DNA of 64,000 bases, from positions 10,382,204-10,446,203 of the forward strand of contig OY829328.1 of NCBI GenBank assembly GCA_963691655.1, read 5' to 3'. Positions 25,323-35,469 of this stretch are shown here, piece by piece. Positions within the stretch are counted from its first letter, which is position 1. Each line of letters opens with the position of its first letter. The notes below the pieces were generated by a model, which saw nothing but the letters and a program-made list of their open reading frames with translations, was not told the DNA's origin and ran no database searches. The DNA comes from Toxonevra muliebris. Lineage: Eukaryota; Arthropoda; Insecta; Diptera; Pallopteridae. The position numbers and the translations under genes are program-made.

Positions 25323-25629
25323 AAATTCCCTACGTCATAAAACACATCTAATACATATAATATAAGGATGAATTTTTTATAATAAAGTATTCAATTATAA
25401 ACTTTGATAGCGCGCGTGAGTACATAATCTGAACAAATTCTTCATAACAAATTAAATGCATTGCCAAAAAATATTTATATACAAATTTTGAAATGCTCCT
25501 CATTGAAATTGAAATGGCAAGAGTAAAATACTTTTCTTTTTAATCTCAGCCTCTATTGGTCATAGAAATCAGAAATAGTTTATAATACAGAAATAGTTAG
25601 TTTATAATACATATATGTTATCTATAAAA

Positions 25630-26060
25630 AATCTGATCTCTGAAGAACAAGAAATTTATTGACTTGCGAGTTCATTTCGTAACAAAAAATCTAATCAATG
25701 AAACTCAAGAAATCCACTGTCTGGCCAGTTGATTTAGATTCAGTGCATTATGATATATGATGTTCATAAAAAGATTATCTCTGAAATTTAGAAATTCATT
25801 GCCCTCCAAGCAAAGCTTGGATCACCGGAAATGAGTTCAGCAATGTTAAACAAACTTCAGACCATTTTCTGTATGACGTTTACAAAACATTCTTGAGACT
25901 CAAGAAATTCGTTAAATTCCAAGCTCAGCTTCAGTCGGCAATAAATTTTAAAATATATAAATGATATCTTCAGAAAAAAAAACTCAAGAAATTTTTTGCC
26001 TTCCAAGCTCAGCTTCGATCGAAAACAATATTCGGAGCATGCGAAGAAGTTTTCTACGTT
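25630..26060. repeat. Degenerate tandem repeat, about 90-110 bp period
   Basis: The phrase (a)ctcaagaaattc/attgcc.tccaagc(t)cagctt(c/g)gatc recurs about four to five times with variable spacing (about 25645, 25705, 25790, 25900, 25985), linked by atctctgaa/atcttcagaa text. Units are strongly diverged. Non-coding. Could be an old minisatellite or a repeat-rich part of an element. Confidence 0.45.
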
Positions 26061-26512
26061 TCAAGCAGTGCTCAGCAATTGGAAGTGAATTATTATCATA
26101 CACCCAATGTCACAGCTAGTATGTAGAACTAGAATAAGATTTTAACTTTTGTCACATGAACCACTTTTAATATTTTACCCATGAACAAGAATTTACCTAT
26201 TTAATTTTATACTTCGTTAAATTAACTAATCATCCATATAAATTGTATCCCGTTTATTGGATAAATAAATAAACATTTAAACAAAAAAAAAAGTAAAATA
26301 AGAATTGAACTTGGAACTTACGTATGAATAAAGATTTTAGTTGGACTTAACATTTAGCAAATATTACTTGAGTCGACATAGCCATAAATAAATATTGATA
26401 TTAACAAACTGATTTTTTTTCTTGAAAAAAAAAACAAATTAATTAATTAATTCAAACTTTTTTTATATTATAATATTTAAAGTTTTGAGAAAGCAATGCT
26501 TACTTAGTCTGT

Positions 26513-26704
26513 GTGTATGAATTTGTGTATTTGAATATGATTGGTCTGATAGTTAGTGCCTTTTGTGCTTCCTGTGGTTTGGAGGAAGAATGTAAAGAGA
26601 CGGCATACCACTTTCTTAATGTCTGCCCCGCTTTCTGCCAGATCAGAGTAAGCATTTTTGGCACTGGGGTGTTCAAATTCAAAGAAAGATACTGTGGTTT
26701 GTAA
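26513..26704 (+). pseudogene. LINE C-terminal zinc-knuckle relic
   Basis: A short plus-strand open stretch reads CASCGLEEECKETAYHFLN followed by VCPAFCQIR. This Cys-x2-Cys ... His ... Cys pattern followed by Pro-Ala-Phe and an Arg is the C-terminal motif of Jockey/I/R1-type LINE pol proteins. Only about 60 codons survive, with no RT or RNase H domain nearby in frame. It is a fragment, not a gene. Confidence 0.65.
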
Positions 26705-29124
26705 CAGTATATTTTTTACATTTGAACTCTAAATCTATGCTGTCCATAAAATCCTATAAAAATCAAAAGATTTGTTTTAGTAGGGTGGTATCCCCATTTT
26801 TCTAAGATGAAAAAGTATCAATATGTCTTCAGAAAAAACATAAAACAATTACTAGAGCCTCCAAAAACCTGAAGTCCCTCTGATTCCCCGATTAATGTGC
26901 AGAGACCCTATAAATTGAATATAAAAGCAGGCTGATATAAAAAAAAAAATTTTCTCTAATATTTTTCATCATCGCATAATCGTTTATCGAAATATCATCT
27001 CTCTGAGCAAGCTTCGATGAAAAAAATCATTTTCGCACTTAGATATATGTTCGACTTTGTTCATTGAAATATCTCAAAATGTGCTCAGCTGCAGCAAAAT
27101 GTTTCTTATGTGTGAATAACTTTGCAACTTTTACCACGGTATGTGCAATGTCCGGCCTTAAAATAACCGGAAGGTAGACAGTCAGACCTTCAATTAATAA
27201 TTTTTGTCCACAACTAAATAATTTATATCATTGTGTTTTTTTAAAAGGTAGCCACTGATTCGCCCTTACACTCCAGTATATTCCTGCGTTTTAGTAACTC
27301 ATTTGTGTATCGAGCTGGATAGATTGAAATTTTACGTCGCAGCCCAACCTTGTCTATTTCCATACCTAAATAATACTTGATAAGACCACCATCAACTACC
27401 TCTTACTGCATGCTTAATATCTTTTTCTCAGATATCATAGATATCGTCCATTAGTAAACATTACATATGGTTGTATTTTTCTTCGATTTGGAAAGATCAA
27501 ACTCTGCACGTATAGGGGGAAAACGGACAGGAGATTCGGATTCCATATAAAACCATTCAATGAAATCCATGTTCAAGCAAAATAATCGAAATTTGTCGTA
27601 CAGTGTTATTATAAATCAAAATTATAACGATCTTGTTAATTGCTATTTTTTTTTCTTACAATTTCTGATAGCATATAATCAAAATTTATACGATTTTGAA
27701 AAAGTTGTACCAAATGTGGTGTACCCAACGTGGCGTATACGCAACATTTATAAAAAAATACTGTTATTAATAACTTGGAATGTATGTGGCATATCCATGG
27801 TGGTATTTACACAACATTTTATCCAAAAATTAAAAAATACTAAACCAACTAATTAAATTAAGTTTTTTTAACTGTTTATGTTCATGCAATTTTAGAACTG
27901 GTATAGACGGCGAATCCATGAGCAACTATAGCGGATATGCAACATTTATTGGAACAGAATGGGTTTGTATAGGCAGTAAAATGCAGTGAAGATCGTCAGA
28001 GACTATTTTTTATTAAATGTTGCATAGATATAGGCAAAAGTGTCATATGTCGCATTCATGGATAATTTGAAACTTTCCTATGTCATCATACTATTAATTG
28101 AAATACTGTTAAAATTACAAATAATTTAATTAACTTTTGCAATTTATATGAAAACAAATTAAAAGCATCACAGATTACTAAAATTTTTAAACTTTAAATA
28201 CCATTGGTCGATACATTCAAATGAGCTGCACCTGCCTGCGACATAATGCTACATTACGAATACCTGCGAGATACTACTAACTCAAACAATGATAAAAAAA
28301 GAAGCAGAAATATAAAAATCCAAATAATTGTACACAAAAATTGAATATATTTAAGGACATATATAAAAAACACATACATAAATAAAATGCACATACACAA
28401 ATACAATAGCAAATGTGAAAAAGCAAAAACACAAAACCAAAAAAAAACAAAAAAAAAAAAAAAAACAAAGAAGACAACCAACGATATCAAAAAGCACATG
28501 CAAATAAGAAGATTAGCGTATTTGCAATCAATACACAACAGCATTGGTATTGGCATCAGCGTGTATATCCTTATTTATTTGGCAGAAAGCATTGCATTTA
28601 ATAAAAAACATGCATTCAAACACATATACACATATACTATGTACTACAGCAGTTGTATACAGTTGCACGCGTTTCACGTTGATCACGTGCGCACGCAAAT
28701 GAATGAGAAAAACTCATCAGTATCAAATAAAATATTTGCATGTATATGTGGGTAACATAAAAGTGGAGGCTACGTAAATGTTAGTGTGTATGTGTTTTCG
28801 CTTTTCCTACGTGCATAAAATACATAAAATTAATTTAAATAAAACTGATAAATCAATTGGAAAGAGGAAAATTTAAGCGAAATCCGACTTATGATGGGCT
28901 AAGTGGTTTTTTCAGGAGCCCAGGAAAGCTCAATAGAGCAACCCAAAACTTAAACACAACAGAAGCAGACGCTTACAAAAACCAGAAACCTACAAAAAGT
29001 CCAGGTAAAGCACAAAAAAGTCAAGCTTAAACATAGCCCAACTAAAATCTAGCAGAAGTTGAAGCCTAGCAAAGAAGTTCAAAGAAAGTTCAGTGGGAGC
29101 TCAATCCGGAAAAACTCAATAGTG
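26705..29124. other. AT-rich non-coding DNA
   Basis: No gene supported. The 122-codon open frame at 28387-28755 is built on an A-rich low-complexity run (caaaaaccaaaaaaaaac-like, about 28420-28475) and is not credible. Purine-rich text at 28880-29120 (aaagctcaat, aaaaactcaat) directly precedes the second hAT insertion. Confidence 0.4.
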
Positions 29125-30020
29125 GTTCAGTGCAGGACCGTAGCCAGAAATTTTTTCCGGGGGGGGGAGCAGGTTTTCATGCGAAGAAAATATTCATAAA
29201 TAATTTTTATCAAACTGATTTTTAAATACAATAAATTAAATCAATGATACATTTGATGGACCCTATAAAATTAAAATTTTTAGAAAAATTTTCCGATTTT
29301 TTTTAATCTTAACCTCAAAAAAATGGCCAAAAGTGACAAAAAATTCCAAGAATAATCAAATTAAATTTTTTCAAATAAATATTATTCAATGTGCATTCTA
29401 GTGCATTTTTTTTATCGTGAGGGACATAATTTCATTAACTCATTGACTTCCCACATCTGATGATGTACTCAACCTCAGAAAAATTACCAAAAATAGTAGA
29501 GGCTCATTTTTTTCAAATGATCATCATTGGGAATTTAAGCCATTATCAGTGATAAGGAACCCGGATGAAGTTGACTTATATTCCCTAAATTCGTGAAATC
29601 ACAGCATTGAAAGAGATATTTCTAGTCGTGGTGCTCTGACCAATAATGCGTTATAAAATTAATTTTAAGATGGGTTTTGCTAATAAGATGGAGTTTTTGC
29701 GAAAGAATTTTTCACGTTGAACACGAATCTGAGGTCAAAAACTTCCCATCACGTAACGTTTTAGGAAAAAAATGGGGTTCAAGCAAGTCTTATTTTACAA
29801 GAATCCGATAGTTTTTTCTATTTTTATTAATGTTTAAACTTTTCAAACTGATTCAGGACGAAACCTTAAATCAAAAACAGTTACTGACTCAGAAAAACTA
29901 TGAATGCAGGAGTGCTCAGTATCACCTTCTCTTTTTGAATTCGTAGTCAAACCTCATGTCGAAGAAAACAAATCGGATTTGGTCGCATAGTGTAACTAAG
30001 ATTTCGAATTTATTTTTTAC

Positions 30021-31878
30021 ATTTGATGGAAGTAAAAAATATCGTTAAATAGATTTTATTTTGACTTTTTTGGGAAGTATGATTTAGGTTTACCTCAATT
30101 TGATCATCCTTATAGATCTGCGAATTCTATGAAAGCTGATTTGCACATTACTAAGAATTTTATAGCGCCGTCTTTAGATAAATTAAGATTCTTGCATGCG
30201 TTGATGTGGAGTTTTGCTGTAAAGAATTTAATATATATAGGAGCGGCGTCTGGTGAAACACTGAAAATATCATATTTAGGTGTCGAAAGGTTATTACACA
30301 ATAATGGCGTTGCAATACTATATGATCCAGCATTTAGAAAATATACTAATAATAAAATAGCACTAAAAACTATAGGGTGGATGGTCAATGCAAGAGCGTT
30401 TAATTATGCTTCAGATTTGGATAATTTAATAAACTTAGATGGTCATTTATGTATTAATGATGATGCTTATAAATTAGGTGATCAATGGAACTTTACTTTA
30501 AATAAGTTGGAAAGTTATTATCATTTAATTCGCTCTAGAAACGCTTTATCTTTAAATACTATAATAATATTAAAATTTCAACCTAAATTTGTCACAACTA
30601 AAGGTAAGAGAGTAGATAAAATCATAATAAGCTTCTTTAAAGATATAGTTTTTCAACCTGGAGTCGGTGATAGTACTGAAGTGAGAATAATATTAGACAC
30701 TGACGGTCTTGACAGAATCATATTATTAGATGATTTTAATTATTCCATCAACTTATGGAGATCGAGAGCTATAGGTGAACAATTTGCTTTATCCAGTGTA
30801 TATTTTAAACATTTGATTTTAACCGAAAACATACTTAATACTATGCCTGAAGGACATTTATGCTGTTCATTTGCTATGACCACAAAGACACATGAGAGAT
30901 CAAAGCAATTCAAAATTTGGAACGAATATTTTAAGAAAATTGAAAAGTCTAATATGTTTGGTATAATAGTCATCATTCCAAATGATGTTATTATAACTGA
31001 AGAGATGGAAAGTAGTTTACGTGTTATTAAAAAGGTTCATGGCAATAGGACTTACTTAGACTGGTCAATAACTTTAAATGAGATTTTTGATTTAAATTTA
31101 TATTCATATAATGTTTTAGCTCCTAAATTGTTTTATAATACTAAGTACAAAATACAACTTCAAAATTTAATTTGGGGTTCGTCAGATTTAACTGAAATCC
31201 CAAGATGTTTTATTGGTGGAATATTATTGAAATCCTTTTGTCCGCAATCGATTTATAGTTCACCAGGACCTATGATAAAAGCATTTACGTTGAATTATAG
31301 GTTAGTTAATTCGTTATCTTCTGATTTCACTTATTCGACTAGATTTGCAATACTAATGGAAATTATAAACATAAATTCAATGGATATTAATGCCATTGGC
31401 GGTCCTGACGTAACATTTATAAGCTTGAAGTCCCAAGATGTTTTAGTTAAAAAAGGATTCTGGGCAGGGAATAGAATACATTTTAAAAAGGATGAGATTG
31501 TTACGATTAGTGGTCATGTTTTAAATTTATTTATAGCAGCCCAACATGGGCAAGATTTAATTAAGTTATGGTTTAAACAGTGGAAAACACAAGTGAGAGC
31601 TATGGATGATCCAACAATTAAACTTAAGTTAAATTCATATATAAATAAATTAAAATTATTTGATATAATCCTGATGGTACTAATGGTCCTTTTGACGAAT
31701 GGCATTCCGTTATTGATGTACTCCTAGCTATTTTGTGTGCTAATGATTATTTGAAGTTATTTGATTGCAAACCTATGACAACTCATGTACTTGAATCATT
31801 AGTACGGATGACTACTGAATAATTCCATACGCTCTCAATTGGGCGCTTTGATGTTAAATAAAAAAAAAAAAAAAAAAA
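30021..31878 (+). mobile_element. Endogenous viral cDNA insert ending in poly(A)
   Basis: The interval absent from hAT copy 1. The 5' boundary follows the hAT text tattttttac; the 3' boundary is a run of 19 A's (31860-31878). A single long plus-strand reading frame fills it, and only 37 bases separate the inferred original stop (31820-31822) from the A-run. This compactness is typical of a viral genome segment. The poly(A) suggests reverse transcription by LINE machinery. No target duplication is visible. The first 10 bases plus the preceding AC (acatttgatgga) also occur in the hAT arm at 29249-29260, so microhomology may have had a part. Confidence 0.7.
30036..31822 (+). pseudogene. Reovirus-like capping enzyme (2'-O-methyltransferase), endogenised
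   Basis: Virus-derived gene fragment. Open with no stop from 30036 to 31727; the first ATG is at 30129 (532 codons), but similar-looking coding text continues upstream without a start, so the 5' end is truncated. Numbering from that Met: Lys18; glycine-rich SAM loop YIGAASG at 36-42; acidic YDP at 65-67; NDD at 110-112; Lys149 in LKFQP; Glu184 in STEVR. Lys-Asp-Lys-Glu with spacings of about 93, 38 and 35 closely parallels the catalytic tetrad of VP39-type cap 2'-O-methyltransferases (K41, D138, K175, E207 in the poxvirus enzyme), a fold shared by reovirus capping proteins. Residues ~185-530 lack motifs I can name. At 31660-31667 the frame shifts, consistent with a 2-base gain; coding continues in another frame to a stop at 31820-31822. 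Virus family is inference. A host role is possible but not shown. Confidence 0.6.
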
Positions 31879-32289
31879 GTCAGAACCCCCAAAATCCCCC
31901 CCTAAATACGGCCTTGGTACAGTGCTGCATCTTTATTTCTTGTTTTTAACAAATGTTACTTATACGCCACGGTGTATATGAAATCAAACCGAGCGTTGCA
32001 GTTTTTTTCAGAAAGTTCTGCTGTAAGTATCAAAAAGCAGGAATATGAACAAAACAAATTTTGCTGCAAAATTCAGCGGTTCAGCGGTTTTGTTCAAAAA
32101 CTGAGTTCTCCGCACCTTCGAGCCCCTGCACAGTGCATCGTCCCATTGACAAAACCAGCAAATTTAGTAAAAGCAAATTCAAGAAGATAGAAGGTATTGT
32201 CTGTCAATTATGTTTGCCTATAATCTACCTTCGGGAATATTAATTATTCTGTAATCTTAAACTTTTTCAATACTTATGAGCCATTAAAA

Positions 32290-32400
32290 TCATATTTTTG
32301 ACGTGTCGAAAGATGCAGCCACGTGCCTCGGCTTTCCAAAGCGGTGTAAGAAATACTTCACTCCGACTGATATCCACATGATCTACACCACCTATATACG
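32290..32400 (+). pseudogene. LINE pol fragment A, 5' part
   Basis: Plus-strand text reads KDAATCLGFPKRCKKYFTPT then DIHMIYTTYIR, typical of the LINE pol region after the RT domain (AxxCLGFLxRCKKYF ... IYxTYIRPxMEYNSHLW). It is cut at the tract cctatatacgcgccaat by another LINE insertion and resumes at 32991. No start, no intact frame upstream. Confidence 0.75.
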
Positions 32401-32415
32401 CGCCAATAACGTGGA

Positions 32416-32990
32416 AATACAAAATTAATTACAATCGCTGAATGGCGGAGAGATATAGACTTATTCCAAATCTGACAAACTGGCTGAACAGAACACATGG
32501 CGAGGGGAACTTATACTTGACACAACTGCTCAGCGGACACGGTTGTTTCCAGGAGTATATGCATAAATTCGGCCATGAAAATGACCCGGCATGCAATCAT
32601 TGCGGACCAGACTGCATAGAAGATCCAGAACATGTGTTCTTTGGATGCAGAACTTTTACGAATTTGAGAATCGCGCTGAACACTGCTGTTGGAGACACAA
32701 GTACACCAGATAATCTAGTAAGCTATATGTTCAAGTCCCAGGAAACATGGAAAACTGTAAACAAAATGGCCACATAGGCTAGAAGAAGCGAACAGATGAG
32801 ACACGCAGATGAAAGAAGTACAGCTTAAAGCCCGTTCCCCCGCGAAGTAATACTTAACGGTAGTCCCGCGGAGTGAAGTAAACGAGATGAAGGTGGTTTT
32901 AGTCGGTAAGAATCCGACTTAACTGGACAAAAACAGGAGTTCTGCGGTACCTAATGTAAGGTTTACACTTTCCAACGCACAAAAAAAAAA
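32416..32990 (+). pseudogene. R1/I-type LINE 3' fragment inserted in LINE A
   Basis: A 5'-truncated non-LTR element ending in ten A's (32981-32990). Its open part (to 32777) reads YLTQLLSGHGCFQEYMHKFG, then a Cys-x2-Cys at PACNHCGPD, then EDPEHVFFGCRTF, i.e. the TQxLSGHGxF and CCHC motifs at the C-terminus of R1/I-type pol. It ends with ETWKTVNKMAT and a stop at 32775-32777. Imperfect 17-bp target duplications flank it (32391-32407 and 32991-33007, two mismatches). About 200 bases of 3' UTR precede the A-tail. This gives a clear nested insertion. Confidence 0.85.
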
Positions 32991-33330
32991 CCTATATCCG
33001 CCCCAATATGGAGTATAATTCGCACCTATGGTCAAGAGCTTCACGAACGCAACTAGAGTATTCAACATCGGCGATAATGCTAATAGGAGACAGTAGGGTT
33101 TCCAGCTCTATTGACTCCTTGAAACACCGTAGAAACGTGGCTAGTGTGACTCTGTTCTACTGGTATTTGCATGGTAGGTGTTCCCCTGAGATATGCAATT
33201 TGATTACATCAGTTTATGTGTTCAGCAGAACTACACGAACTGCAAGCGGTAGTCAAGCATTCCACGTGGATATGGTACCCCAACGCATCACGGATTACAG
33301 AGATAGTTCTTTTTTTATTTAGAAAGAAAA
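32991..33330 (+). pseudogene. LINE pol fragment A, 3' part
   Basis: Continuation of the fragment at 32290-32400. It reads TYIRPNMEYNSHLWSRASRT, then LKHRRNVASVTLFYWYLHGR with CSPEICNLI, the standard tail of Jockey/CR1-like pol (RRxVxxLxLFYRYxxGxCS.E). It continues to a plausible C-terminus, QRITDYRDSSFF, with a stop at 33320-33322. The open frame of 104 codons is an exon-like relic, not a gene. The frame before the 33008 Met joins the repeated target site, which confirms the interruption. Confidence 0.8.
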
Positions 33331-33676
33331 ATAATATTAATATATATAATATATATACATAAGATAAACATCTTTTCGTACAGTAGTCAAATTAAATAAA
33401 GAGTAATTAATTGATTTAAACTTAACTCTATTTCATGATAAACTTATAACTAAACATAGAATGATATGAAATATATGTACTTAAGTATTTCGTTTTTTTA
33501 TTTTTTTACTTTTTTATCTATTGTCTTTAACGGCTGGAGTAATATTGAAAAATTGAATGCTTAAAATTGCTTCTGTTGGTTATATGATGCAAGTAATTAG
33601 GCAGTGAGTTCCACAGCCTAATAGTGTTAGTGAAAAAAAGCCTTGACGAATTTAAATATTTGAATTTAGGAATAAT

Positions 33677-34310
33677 TTAACAACTTATACGTTTGGACTG
33701 GCTAAATTGCAATTTATCAAACAGATATTTTGGAGTCTCAGTCACCATAAGCTTGTGCAAATAAATGCAGTTTCTAGCTTCAAGATATTCCATTAAATTG
33801 CAACCTAATAATTGTTTTCTCCAGGTTGATATGTGGTCAAATTTTTTAAGGCCGTAAACATAACGAGTAGCATTATTAAGAACAACTTCTAGCTTATACA
33901 TTGACCGAGAGTCCAACTTGCTATACACGAGTTCAGCATAGGTAATTATTGGAAGAATTAATTGTATTACTAGTCTTTTCCTAGTGTCAGCAGGTAAATA
34001 ATCAGCAGTCATTCTAAGATTACGTAAGGTTAAGAAAACCTTTTGTACAACACTATTTATATGATCAACACAACTCAAAGACGAATTTATGTGGATTCCA
34101 AGATTAACAATTTTACTAACATAATCTAAAACAGACACACCAACATATAAAGGCGGGTAAACGATATTAAGTAACGGCCTTTTAGAAATCGGTAAAACAA
34201 AGGATTTGCTTGGGTTCAAGGTTAGGCCATTGTTACTACTCCATTTCCTAAGAGCCTCTAAGTCCAGGTTAATCTTAGAGCACAGATCATTAATACTTTC
34301 CATAGGACTA
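33677..34310 (-). pseudogene. Jockey-like LINE, 5'-truncated 3' half
   Basis: Minus-strand open stretch of about 210 codons. It has LEALRKWSSNNGLTLNPSKS (the post-YADD LNxxKS region of RT), then VSKIVNLGIHINSSLSCVDH (LGxxxDxxLxxxxH), LRMTADYLPADTRKRLV, LILPIITYAELVYSKLDSRS and LNNATRYVYGLKKFDH. These are ordered RT thumb/connection motifs of Jockey-type LINEs. The catalytic RT core is missing upstream because the element is truncated at about 34310. The poly(T)-rich tract near 33490-33520 is its probable 3' tail. The frame is undamaged for its length, so the insertion is relatively young. Confidence 0.8.
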
Positions 34311-34314
34311 GACT

Positions 34315-34523
34315 TTTCTCTGCCGTACCGCGCGTATATGGAATAAACTCCCTGCAACCGTTTTTCCTGACTTCTACGACCTTTTCAAATTTAAAACAAA
34401 CGTTTATAACTTTTTCTCCCTCTTTCCTCCTACCCCTAATCTATCTTCCTTCCTCAATCAACGCAATGCTTTGTATTCATAGGGGTACGCCCTGAGTGTT
34501 GATTGCTGAAATAAAAAAAAAAA
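34315..34523 (+). pseudogene. LINE 3' end with poly(A)
   Basis: Plus-strand text reads CRARIWNKLPATVFPDFYDL followed by FKFKTNVYNF, the common C-terminal motif of non-LTR pol proteins (RxAxLWNxLP). A short 3' UTR and an A-rich tail (about 34508-34523) follow. Its truncated 5' end abuts the truncated 5' end of the minus-strand LINE at about 34310, giving a head-to-head pair. Confidence 0.7.
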
Positions 34524-35460
34524 TAAAAACTTTAAAAAGTGTAGAATGTGTAGAATGAAACTACACACAGTACCACGTATTCATATTATAAACTCATAAC
34601 AAGAATTATTCTCTTATACAATTCATATCGTTTTAAATTAAATTTATTTTAATTATTTTATTAATATATAAGTTAGAAAATGGCATAGACTGTAAGATTG
34701 AAATAAGTAAATAAATAAAATAAAAGCTGGTTTGTTCCAAAATCGGTTTTCATCTTTGCTAAAATATACCATAAATATTACGTAAATGCCATAGTGAATA
34801 ATAGCCCGTTGCTCTTGAGTTGCACCACATGAATGAATCATCTATCAACATGGAAAAACTTCCGGTATCTTACAAACCGAAATTCGCAAATTTCCTCCGT
34901 ACGGAGGTGGAGGGTATAAGGGGATCGGGTGGAAAGTGAACATGATTGGGGACCCTCATGTGATGATGCGTCATCACTTTCATCAGTACTTATGCTCGTC
35001 TTCGCCTGCATCCGGTAAGAACTGTATTATTTTAGGCAAAAATATGCGAATTTTTCCCTCAGGGAAGGAAGTAAGAGGAGTGGAGGAAAGGAGCTAAAAG
35101 TGATCGGCTATACAAAATGCACCACAAAGCTGGAACAATACTGGCATAATTCTACTGTTTTTTTTTGTTAAAATACTTAAAAAAAAAAGTCCGATTCAGA
35201 TCCGATCAAAATAAAAACTTATCAAAAACACCTGGCTAGTGGATATAGAACATTATTCAGTGCATACAAGTTTCTGATAACACAGTCCAACACAAAAAAT
35301 ACCAAGGTTCTGAAAGTGAATTTCAACAAGATAAGAAAAAAAAAATAATTAAACATGCCCCAGCATCTTAGAAGTTTTCATCTGATTTAGATTACAGCCG
35401 GATTAAAATTTAAATGGAAAACCAAAAGAAAAGTATATTTCAAATGGCAAAATAGAAAAT
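34524..35460. other. Unassigned non-coding DNA
   Basis: No gene supported. The block 34860-35110 is less AT-rich and contains two similar purine-rich phrases (cggaggtggagggtataaggg and gtaagaggagtggaggaaagg). I cannot identify it. A solitary end similar to the 5004-5471 MITE lies at 35281-35293. Confidence 0.35.
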
Positions 35461-35469
35461 TGTATAGTG

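Larger units (their letters stand above)
22461..25350 (+). mobile_element. Unclassified DNA element with 113-bp inverted repeats
   Basis: Two 113-base arms (22477-22589 and 25210-25322) are inverted copies of each other, about 85% identical by eye and without gaps. Each holds a block reading atttggagacaattg then tgacgg.aagt.ggcgcggaaatcga. Weaker matching (aga(g/t)gtgtt) extends to about 22461 and 25349, which may be the true ends. Between the arms lies a plus-strand degenerate reading frame (22840-25020), itself split by a hAT insertion. Long arms around one coding region are the architecture of a DNA transposon. I cannot assign a superfamily, and no target duplication is certain. Confidence 0.7.
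29133..31916 (-). mobile_element. hAT element copy 2, carrying a viral cDNA insert
   Basis: Inverse copy of the 932-bp hAT at 23077-24008, roughly 95% identical by eye along the arms. It starts CAGGACCGTAGCCAGAAATT and ends taaatacggccttg. Flanks GTTCAGTG (29125-29132) and GTACAGTG (31917-31924) form an 8-bp target duplication with one mismatch. Hence 29133-31916 was one hAT unit whose interior was later opened. After the equivalent of 23122 (position ~30020) homology stops and resumes at about 31879 with gtcagaacccccaaaat. The 1.86 kb between is foreign and holds the virus-like gene. Confidence 0.9.

Noticed and set aside
28387..28755. 122-codon open frame and its two minus-strand counterparts
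   Set aside because: All depend on one A-rich/T-rich low-complexity run; the proteins are Lys- or Phe-rich nonsense.
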